Positions 17,146-24,876 of a stretch of DNA of 64,000 nucleotides are shown here, one piece after another (positions within the stretch are counted from its first letter, which is position 1; the number at the start of each line of letters is the position of its first letter). A program made the position numbers and the translations under genes. Source of the DNA: Chlamydiales bacterium (lineage in GTDB: Bacteria; Chlamydiota; Chlamydiia; Chlamydiales; JARBTQ01); contig JARBTQ010000004.1 in NCBI GenBank assembly GCA_029240075.1, positions 1 through 64,000 on the forward strand, given 5' to 3'. A model generated the notes under the pieces. That model did no database searches. It was not told the origin of the DNA and was given only the letters and a program-made list of their open reading frames with translations.

Positions 17146-19089
17146 TCAATCTGTTAGCGGCTTTACATCGGCAGCACATCTGAAGCCATAAGTGCGGTTG
17201 AATGTTCCAGGATTATTACGATGACGATGTGCGCACCGTAAGTCTTCCTTTAGGCTTTTCCAGCACCCACCTCGTAGCACTCGGTAAACTCCCTGCAAAG
17301 GCCCTTTAGGATTGTCAGGTTCTTGTACAGAAATTTCATAATAATTGTAACTGTACCAATCTTGACACCATTCGTATACATTCCCTGCAATATCATATAA
17401 GCCAATTGGATTAGGAGCATAGCTCATCACAGGAGTTGTATCAGCACTAAAAAAGTTTGCTTGGTTCTTCTCTATATTTTTACCTGTTGGATAGGTAGGC
17501 AAATCAATTCCTCCGCATGCTGCTATTTCCCACTCTGCTTCCGTTGGTAATCTTTTCCCAGTCCACTTTGCATAAGCGACAGCACCGTACCATGTTACCC
17601 CTACAACAGGATGCTTAGCGTATCCCGATTCAATGCTGATTTTCCCTGCAGAGCGTTTAATTCGGGATTCACGGAGTTTAATAATATCTTGATTGTTTGC
17701 ATCTTTTTCTCCACCCATAACTTCTAGAAAACGAGCGAATTGCTCGTTGGTAATAGGGTGGATGTCTAAGGCAAAGCTATTTAAATAAATTTGATGGCGG
17801 GGTATTTCATCACGGCTTCCGTCATCGCTTCCTCGTGCAAACATTCCACCTTTGATCACTACCATATTTGTTAGAATAGGTTCTACATATTTTGTTTCTT
17901 CCGTCTTTGGATGATATTGCTTAACCGTTGTGTCTATGTGAAAAACAGTTTCGGGGTTGGGATCATATTGTGGACGTTCGATTCTTTGTGATTGTAGAAC
18001 AGGGGTTAGCTTAATATGTGGGGCAGATGATTGGGAAGGATTTTTTTCAGCAAAAGTTGTTGTTAAAATAGGTTTTGCCTCTAGTTTTATCTCTTCTTGA
18101 GCAGCGGAAATAGAAGGAGCAACTGGTATAGCTAACGTTTTAGTAGCTGATTTTGGCTGCTGAAGTATGGTTTTCATAGTCTCTTTTAAAAGGCTAGGAC
18201 GTTTGTCTGGATTGCTGCTTAAACATTCGATTACCAGTTGATCCCAATTCATATGGTAATCTCTATTGAGATCGGAAGGTAATTCAAAATAACCTTCTGG
18301 AAAGTTATTAGTAGTCAAATAATAAGCTAACACTCCAAAAGCATAGGCATCAGCTTTGATAGTTACTTTACGTGGATCTTGTACTCTCTTTTGTTCGGGA
18401 GCTAGAAAACTATAATTTTGCAAGAAGGAGTTGTGCAATGTCGATAGTTTAACAGAGTCTATACTTTGACTTGCATACTTATCATCAGATGTTTTATTTG
18501 CAGCAGACACGTAGGGAATAATGGCAAGAGCCTCGGCAACTGTTTTATAGGTACGACTTAAGACAGCACCTACTCCTACAATACGCGATAATCCACAGTC
18601 TGAAAGGTAGACTTTAAGCTCACCGTTTTGTTGCCCTATTAGAATATTGTTTAGCTTTAAACCCCTATGAACTAAAAACTGGTCTCCAGATTTTTTAGAA
18701 TGGATGTAATCGAGGGCATCTGCAGTTTGTAAGAGAATATTATATATCATATCCTCAGGTAAAGGTTTAGGACGTGTAGCAACATATTGAGCTAAATTTG
18801 TTGTTTCGCCTATTCCATCAACAATGCAGTCGCATACGACAAAGTAGATACCATCACAGAACGAAACATTGTATACCTTGACAATATGTGGATGATCTAA
18901 GGTAGCTAAAACAGCTATATCTTCTTGAAATCTTTGAACAAAGGAGCGCTCATTAGTGAGCTCAGCAGGTAGTAATTTAAGGATGTAATGACGCTTAATG
19001 AAACGGTGCTCTGCTAGATATACAGTTCCTAAAGATCCGTGACCAATTTGTTTAATAAGAGTATAATCACCTAATATTCGCTCTTCCAT
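17146..19089 (-). CDS. serine/threonine kinase-like protein fused to an FGE-sulfatase domain (Pkn1-like), catalytic aspartate missing
   Basis: The N-terminal ~300 residues are a Hanks-type kinase fold: glycine loop IGHGSLGTVYL, lysine in YILKLLP, and C-lobe APEQKRVQDP. The catalytic loop reads VHRGLKLNNIL where active kinases have HRD, so the catalytic base is glycine. The DFG motif is DCG but keeps its aspartate. After a proline/threonine linker (about 320-415), the C-terminal ~220 residues are a formylglycine-generating-enzyme/sulfatase-modifying fold: VVIKGGMFARGSDDG, VTWYGAVAYAKWTGKRLPTE, GNVYEWCQDW, YRVLRGGCWKS, YGFRCA. Chlamydial Pkn1 has the same two-domain plan. I chose the ATG at 19089 (AGGG upstream); a TTG at 19161 gives a 24-residue extension. 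No transmembrane segment is visible. It may be a pseudokinase scaffold. Confidence 0.85.
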   Translation of the reverse strand: MEERILGDYTLIKQIGHGSLGTVYLAEHRFIKRHYILKLLPAELTNERSFVQRFQEDIAVLATLDHPHIVKVYNVSFCDGIYFVVCDCIVDGIGETTNLAQYVATRPKPLPEDMIYNILLQTADALDYIHSKKSGDQFLVHRGLKLNNILIGQQNGELKVYLSDCGLSRIVGVGAVLSRTYKTVAEALAIIPYVSAANKTSDDKYASQSIDSVKLSTLHNSFLQNYSFLAPEQKRVQDPRKVTIKADAYAFGVLAYYLTTNNFPEGYFELPSDLNRDYHMNWDQLVIECLSSNPDKRPSLLKETMKTILQQPKSATKTLAIPVAPSISAAQEEIKLEAKPILTTTFAEKNPSQSSAPHIKLTPVLQSQRIERPQYDPNPETVFHIDTTVKQYHPKTEETKYVEPILTNMVVIKGGMFARGSDDGSRDEIPRHQIYLNSFALDIHPITNEQFARFLEVMGGEKDANNQDIIKLRESRIKRSAGKISIESGYAKHPVVGVTWYGAVAYAKWTGKRLPTEAEWEIAACGGIDLPTYPTGKNIEKNQANFFSADTTPVMSYAPNPIGLYDIAGNVYEWCQDWYSYNYYEISVQEPDNPKGPLQGVYRVLRGGCWKSLKEDLRCAHRHRNNPGTFNRTYGFRCAADVKPLTD

Positions 19090-19205
19090 AGATAGCAGCC
19101 CTACAAACTCATAAAAATTATTTATATAAAATAATACAACCTTTTGGACTACTATTTTCAATACTTTTTTAATTTTATCGAAAAGTGACCAAAAGGCTGC
19201 ATCTT

Positions 19206-20219
19206 TTAATTAAGATCTATTGTATGCGCTGCCGTATCTGTATCGTCAATTTCAGAACTTGATTCCTCTGCAATAACTTGATTTAAAAAATCTTGAGCAG
19301 CATCAATACTACGACTATATTGATAGCTTTGACGCGCAGAGTCAATAACTTTTTGTGCTAAACCAAATTCGCCGTTTACGGCACTTTGGTAGACATAAAA
19401 ATAGATATCAGCACGAGGAATTGCTACTTGTTGATTCATCATTTGTTGAAGATAACAATGAAGTGCTTCCTTTCTTTCAGCATCAGGAGTTAGAGAAACT
19501 AACATCCGGTACAAAGCAGGATCTTTGGGATTTTTATCAAGTGCCATTTTTAAATTGGCTTTTGCTAGTTCATGATACTGTTTACGATCAGCGCTAGCAC
19601 GAGCCCGTTCCTGCAATTTGGTGTAAATTACTCCTTTTGCTTTAGGGGCTAAAAAATAGTCTTGGGTCTGATTATATGCCTTATAGAACATTTCAAAGAA
19701 TTTTTCATAATTTCCTAAATTTGCATGTGAAGCAGCAATGAGATAAGATAGGGTATAGAAATTAGGGTTATCTTCGAGCGCAGATGAATAATCAGCGATA
19801 ATTTGTAAAGCTATCTCATTACTATTGCTAAAAGTCTGTGAGAAGTACACCTCTTGTGCCTGTTCTACGAGTATTCTTTCTTTTTCACTAAAATCATAGT
19901 CGGCTTCAGGACAAGGACTATAATCTAATGCCTTTAAAAAATTGAGAAAAGCTTTATCAATGGCTTGATCTCGATAGTAACAACCAGCTAAGGTTAAATG
20001 CATATTTGCTTTTTCGAGAGGGGATTCTAGATGACGCAGTACATTTTCATATTGTACAATTGCGTCCTTATAATGCCCCTTAGCAAAAGATTGCTGCGCA
20101 GCTTGTAACTGTACTACAACATTATAGGATTGCTGCTCACCAAAAAGGGGAGCTATCCCTAAAATGGCAATACAGGTTAAGCTTGAAATATAAGGCTTTA
20201 GATCATGCAAGTTAGCCAT
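19206..20219 (-). CDS. TPR-repeat protein with signal peptide
   Basis: This 337-residue protein starts with a signal peptide (YISSLTCIAILGIAPLFGEQ) and continues as helical repeats of the tetratricopeptide type: AQQSFAKGHYKDAIVQYENVL, ANMHLTLAGCYYRDQAIDKAF, YTLSYLIAASHANLGNYEKFF, ANLKMALDKNPKDPALYRML. TPR proteins bind partner proteins. The signal peptide places this one in the periplasm or outer envelope. The C-terminus is acidic. It heads an operon with the kinase/FGE, SpoA and phosphatase genes (spacings 116, 45 and 50 bases with the starts chosen here). A partner role in an envelope or secretion complex is inferred from context. AGAGGG precedes the ATG. Confidence 0.85.
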   Translation of the reverse strand: MANLHDLKPYISSLTCIAILGIAPLFGEQQSYNVVVQLQAAQQSFAKGHYKDAIVQYENVLRHLESPLEKANMHLTLAGCYYRDQAIDKAFLNFLKALDYSPCPEADYDFSEKERILVEQAQEVYFSQTFSNSNEIALQIIADYSSALEDNPNFYTLSYLIAASHANLGNYEKFFEMFYKAYNQTQDYFLAPKAKGVIYTKLQERARASADRKQYHELAKANLKMALDKNPKDPALYRMLVSLTPDAERKEALHCYLQQMMNQQVAIPRADIYFYVYQSAVNGEFGLAQKVIDSARQSYQYSRSIDAAQDFLNQVIAEESSSEIDDTDTAAHTIDLN

Positions 20220-20425
20220 AAAATTGCCCTCTCCACAACTATATTAAGATTGAGGTCATCAACCGCATCGTAGCACGCTTTTCATGATCTGTGCAATAGA
20301 AGGTGTATAAATTATCATTTTATTCCTTTAATAACAGTAGCTTGTGTTTTAATTATATAGATTTAGAAATAAATTTATTAGTTATTTTACAACTTTGTAC
20401 GAGTTATTGCATTAAATTGTAGAGG

Positions 20426-23400
20426 CTATTCTATCTTTTCAAACAAAGCTTCTAGGTCATGTTCTGTCCATTTTTTACCACTTGGATTACTCTCTGGATC
20501 AAAGATGCTGGCAGCTAATTCACTTTTCTTCTGCTGAAGTTCCAAAATTTTCTCCTCGATAGTTCCTATAGTGACAAGTTTGTAAACAAAAACAGGCTTC
20601 GTTTGTCCAATTCGATGAGCACGGTCAGTCGCTTGACTTTCAACTGCAGGATTCCACCAAGGATCATATAAGATTACAGTGTCGGCAGCAGTAAGATTTA
20701 GTCCTGTTCCTCCAGCTTTTAAACTGATCAGAAAAAGGGGAACTTTGCCTGATTGAAAGGTTTCAATAGGAGTTGCACGATCTGTCGTTTGTCCTGTTAG
20801 CTTAACATAAGAAATTTTCTTTTTAGTTACTTCCTCTTCAATAAGGCTCAACATACCAGTAAATTGAGAAAATAAAAGGATTTGCCGTCCCTGCTCAATC
20901 AAATCGGTCAATAATTCCATTAAATTCTGTAGTTTAGCAGATTCATGCACTTTTGATGCTGAATGCAGTTTCAACAAACGGGGATCACAGCATACCTGAC
21001 GCAATTTTAATAAAGCATCTAGAATGATAATATGGCTACGGCTTAGGCCTTTTTTATTAATCTCTTCTCTTACTCTCTCGTGCATAGCAATGCGGATGCT
21101 TTCATAAAGATCCCTTTGCTCTTTTTCCATTGTAATATGCTGTATGATCTCTGTTTTTGGAGGTAATTCTAAGACAACTTGCTGCTTAGTACGGCGTAAC
21201 ATAAAAGGTTTGATACGACGTACCAATTGTTCCCTTCGCTTTTCGTTATGCTCTTTTTCGATAGGATTACGAAAGATCTGTTTAAACTTACGGTCATTAC
21301 CTAGAAAACCTGGCAGTAAGAAATGGAAAAGCGCCCAGAGTTCACCTAGGTGATTTTCCATAGGGGTTCCTGTAAGACACAGGCGATGCGTTGCTTCTAT
21401 TTGTTGCACAATTTGGTAAGCGAGTGTTTGACTGTTCTTAATAACCTGAGCTTCGTCTAAGATGAGCATATGATAGTGATGCTTAAGTAACTCCTCCTTA
21501 TCTCTAGGCAACAGGGGGTAAGTCGTTAAAACAACATCAACTGTCTTAATTTTATCAAAGTGTTGCTTGCGCTGTTGACCCTGTAAAACTAGAGTTTTAA
21601 GATGGGGAGCAAATTTAGCTATCTCTAAGCGCCAATTTGTCATAAGGCTTGTAGGAGCAATGATTAAAATAGGCTGTTGCATTCGTCCACTTGCTTTTTC
21701 AATAGCAATATGGGTGATTGTTTGAATTGTCTTACCCAATCCCATATCGTCAGCTAGGACTCCATTTAATTCATAGCTCCTTAAAAATTGTAACCATTCT
21801 ACACCCGTTTTTTGGTAAGGGCGTAAAGAACATTGAACCTCTTTTGGAATAGAAATTTGCTCAATTCCCTGGAAGCTTTTAAGACGTTCTCCTAATCGCA
21901 GTAACGTCTGATCGCCAAACCAACGCATTTCGGCAGCCTTTTCCGCTGCATAGAGTTCCGCTAGTGAAGCAACTTGCCAGCGAGACATACGCAAACGTCC
22001 TTCACTGTCTAAAGAGTCCGTGTCATATAATTCAACTAAGGTTGAAATAATATTCCGAAACCTACCTACAGCAACCGGGATATATTTTCCATTTTCTTGC
22101 GGAATATAAATTTTCTCATCGTCATCCATGTCCCCTATGCTTTCTAATGAAAAGCTACTTTTGGGACTGTTTAACATTTTTGCAAGCAAGGGAAGGATAT
22201 TAATTCGCTCATTATCAATCATTACTCCTAATTCAAGTTCAAACCAGTCAACTCCACTGCTCTCAATATTGGTATACCAATCATCGATATGCTCCTCGAT
22301 CTGAAAAGGATAGGAAGGATCAACTTCAATTATCCAACCCAATTTCACTAATTTAGGAACTTCCTCAAGGAAAAAGTAGGATGCTAAATGAAAAGGGTCT
22401 TCTCCACGATGGGAATAGATAAATAAGGATTCTATTTCAAGACTTATAACGTTGATAGAGCTGTTTTTGATGGGCAGCCAGTTCATACTGGAAAGGACCT
22501 TAATTTCCCGCTTTTCTTGGTCAATATTTCTTTCAACTTCGAATAGCGTTTGACTTTTGTGATCAAAAGTTGTAATTCGATGGTCTTTATTATACCAGGG
22601 AACCAAAGCACTACCGTAGCTAAAAGACAATTCTAATGTAATTTCGTTGATCTCCTGTAGATACCAAGATCCTTTGATTTTTGCTTTAAAAGTACTGCAA
22701 GATAACTTTAAATGGGGGATAGGTTTCTTCTTCTTGACCAATTCTTTATTTATCTTATGGGGGGAGGGGAGTGTCTTAATCTTCTGCGGTAATACTTGTG
22801 CAATATATTCCGATTCTTGAGGTTTGATAGTAGGAGCTTCTGCCAATTTTGAGGCTAATGCTTCAGATTCATTAAGATATATATCCCCTATTGTATTGCT
22901 TTGCGCATCATAATAGCAAAAGGGCCACAGAGAATTGATAACGGTTTCGCTGATAGGCTGAGTAACGCACTGAAGTACCTGCTCCCCTTTTTCATTACTG
23001 GTCCATTCAAATCCACCTTCTTTAGTATCTCCCCATTTTAAAGGCTCTCGTGTGGAATCTAGCCAATAACATCTTGTGGTCTCGATTAACTTATGTAAGA
23101 TAGATCTTCCTGTCGATCCTTTTAAAGTAAGAGTTGATCCCAATTTAATATGGCGTGCAAGTTCGGTAATAATTTCCCAGTCTTGAGGAGATAGTAATTT
23201 TTCTATCTTATCTGTATCGTGGTATCGTGAAAAAAGATCATCTAACTTAATTACTGATGGAGCTGTTTTAGAAAAGGTGCCATCCTTTTTGATTCGGATT
23301 GTACAGGGTGTTACCTGAATCTCTACTTTTCTGAAATGGGTTAATTTAAGAACATAAATGACTTTTTGAGCCATCTCTGTCGCGCTAGAGACCTCTATAG

Positions 23401-23920
23401 TTCTTTCTAAAAGACCTTCTGCATTAAGAGTACTTAACCAATGTTGTAGCTCATAACTAACATAGGCAGGCGCTGGAATAGGGGCAATAGAGGGGGTGGA
23501 GGTCTTCGTTAAAGGAGAAGAGGTTTTTATAGAATTTTCTATAGGAGTTGTTTGAGGTACTTTGTAATCTGGCTGGATAACAGAATAGTCCCGTTTTTCT
23601 TCAATTTTATCTTTAAGCGAATCAAAATTGTTCAAGGCATAAAGTAAAAGAGCTGCTACATGCTTGCAATCTCCTCCTAAAGGGCAGGAACAGTTATTAG
23701 GAAATTCCCAATATTGCTCCCTTTTTTTTCTTAATAGTTTGACTTCGCAATAATAAGGTTTGCGCTCAGTCCCCTGTACTTCACCAGTCAGTTCTTTCCC
23801 ATGTAAAGCAGCAGATAGAACAGAATTGAGATAATCTAAAGCCTTGCTATAGGTGGTTTTACCAAAGTAGTTGACTATGTTTTGCTTATTAAAACTTGTT
23901 TTTTCGTCTTGTAGCAGCAT
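20426..23920 (-). CDS. SNF2/SWI2-family helicase with SWIM zinc finger (helicase 2)
   Basis: This 1164-residue protein begins with a SWIM zinc finger (about residues 73-97: CSCPLGGDCKHVAALL, pattern C-x-C...C-x-H), which binds DNA or protein. A long SNF2-associated region follows, with a proline/threonine linker at about 115-150. The ATPase core starts near residue 700 (LRPYQKTGVEWLQFL). It has Walker A ADDMGLGKT (about 723), DEAQ box (ILDEAQVIKNS), CLTGTPMENH, SLKAGGTGLNLTAAD and QATDRAHRIGQ. All motifs are intact. It stands alone on the minus strand with about 200 bases on its 3' side. It would remodel or translocate on DNA; its specific job in chlamydiae is unknown. Confidence 0.93.
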   Translation of the reverse strand: MLLQDEKTSFNKQNIVNYFGKTTYSKALDYLNSVLSAALHGKELTGEVQGTERKPYYCEVKLLRKKREQYWEFPNNCSCPLGGDCKHVAALLLYALNNFDSLKDKIEEKRDYSVIQPDYKVPQTTPIENSIKTSSPLTKTSTPSIAPIPAPAYVSYELQHWLSTLNAEGLLERTIEVSSATEMAQKVIYVLKLTHFRKVEIQVTPCTIRIKKDGTFSKTAPSVIKLDDLFSRYHDTDKIEKLLSPQDWEIITELARHIKLGSTLTLKGSTGRSILHKLIETTRCYWLDSTREPLKWGDTKEGGFEWTSNEKGEQVLQCVTQPISETVINSLWPFCYYDAQSNTIGDIYLNESEALASKLAEAPTIKPQESEYIAQVLPQKIKTLPSPHKINKELVKKKKPIPHLKLSCSTFKAKIKGSWYLQEINEITLELSFSYGSALVPWYNKDHRITTFDHKSQTLFEVERNIDQEKREIKVLSSMNWLPIKNSSINVISLEIESLFIYSHRGEDPFHLASYFFLEEVPKLVKLGWIIEVDPSYPFQIEEHIDDWYTNIESSGVDWFELELGVMIDNERINILPLLAKMLNSPKSSFSLESIGDMDDDEKIYIPQENGKYIPVAVGRFRNIISTLVELYDTDSLDSEGRLRMSRWQVASLAELYAAEKAAEMRWFGDQTLLRLGERLKSFQGIEQISIPKEVQCSLRPYQKTGVEWLQFLRSYELNGVLADDMGLGKTIQTITHIAIEKASGRMQQPILIIAPTSLMTNWRLEIAKFAPHLKTLVLQGQQRKQHFDKIKTVDVVLTTYPLLPRDKEELLKHHYHMLILDEAQVIKNSQTLAYQIVQQIEATHRLCLTGTPMENHLGELWALFHFLLPGFLGNDRKFKQIFRNPIEKEHNEKRREQLVRRIKPFMLRRTKQQVVLELPPKTEIIQHITMEKEQRDLYESIRIAMHERVREEINKKGLSRSHIIILDALLKLRQVCCDPRLLKLHSASKVHESAKLQNLMELLTDLIEQGRQILLFSQFTGMLSLIEEEVTKKKISYVKLTGQTTDRATPIETFQSGKVPLFLISLKAGGTGLNLTAADTVILYDPWWNPAVESQATDRAHRIGQTKPVFVYKLVTIGTIEEKILELQQKKSELAASIFDPESNPSGKKWTEHDLEALFEKIE

Positions 23921-24000
23921 TTGAATAGTAAATAGGAGGGGTTAGTAATATTTTTAAATATAAATAAACTAACAAAATTGTAGTATTTAAGCACTAAAAA

Positions 24001-24651
24001 TTAAGGGGAATAATTAACTCTAGTTTGTTGAGCTTTAAAATTTGAAGGATAAATGACTAAATTGGGTAGAGTAGGGAATTGATCATAAAGTTGCTTTATA
24101 AATTTGTTAGGCTGGACATTTTTAGGGAGTTTTCCTAAGGCGATATGGGGCAGAGGGGAGCGTAGACATAGGGAATAGAGAAGGGATTCATCAATCATTC
24201 CGTATTCCGTAGAAGATGGTCCAGATTTGTAAACAACAGTCTGCAGTGGAGGGCCTAATGATTGGGCATACAAAGATGCAGCTTGCTGGACAGCATGACT
24301 AGCATAATCAACTAGGGAAAGATAGAGAGGGGTTGTTTCATAGATAACACATACTTTTTGCTGCCCTAATATTTTGTAGCCGCTGAACTTAAGGCTTAAT
24401 AAGGGTGAGCAAATTTGAATTAATTTTTCATGAAAGATTTCATTGATACTTGAGCCTATCTGTGATGCTCCTTCTTGGCTTAATCTTAAAAATTGTAAAG
24501 TGATATGAAGGTGGGGATTTAGGTTGAGCGGGTTGATATAAGAGCAGATCTTTCGGTAGCCTTCAGCCGGCAAGTCTTGGATGAAAGGGTAGTTCACAGC
24601 AAGGATGGGAAGACTTTGTAAGGAACTCGTGCATAAATTTGGTGTTTCCAT
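24001..24651 (-). CDS. 2H phosphoesterase-like protein
   Basis: This 216-residue protein shows two H-h-(T/S/A)-h motifs about 120 residues apart: HLHITLQFL near residue 48 and LPHIALGKL near residue 170. The 2H phosphoesterase superfamily (LigT/ThpR, AKAP7-like) uses two such motifs to hydrolyse 2',3'-cyclic or 2'-5' phosphodiester bonds in RNA or nucleotides. The first motif is canonical; in the second the usual Thr/Ser is Ala, so activity is uncertain. No signal peptide. It sits between SNF2 helicase 2 and the VCA-like gene, all on the minus strand but with gaps over 80 bases. The assignment is from motifs and spacing only. Confidence 0.55.
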   Translation of the reverse strand: METPNLCTSSLQSLPILAVNYPFIQDLPAEGYRKICSYINPLNLNPHLHITLQFLRLSQEGASQIGSSINEIFHEKLIQICSPLLSLKFSGYKILGQQKVCVIYETTPLYLSLVDYASHAVQQAASLYAQSLGPPLQTVVYKSGPSSTEYGMIDESLLYSLCLRSPLPHIALGKLPKNVQPNKFIKQLYDQFPTLPNLVIYPSNFKAQQTRVNYSP

Positions 24652-24876
24652 AAGATTGGCTCATAGTTGTTTTCTAAGAGAACAATTATGAACTTTTATA
24701 AAATAAGCCTCTAGCAGAAAAGGGGCTAATAAATCAGACGCATCTGGATAACTAAAACTATATATAGGTAAAGATACATTAATATAGTAAAGAACATCAC
24801 TCCTCTCCGGACTATTGCAAAAGAGAGATGATATCAAAGCTTTTACACTTAAGAGAGTATAAAATGAGCAATGTTA

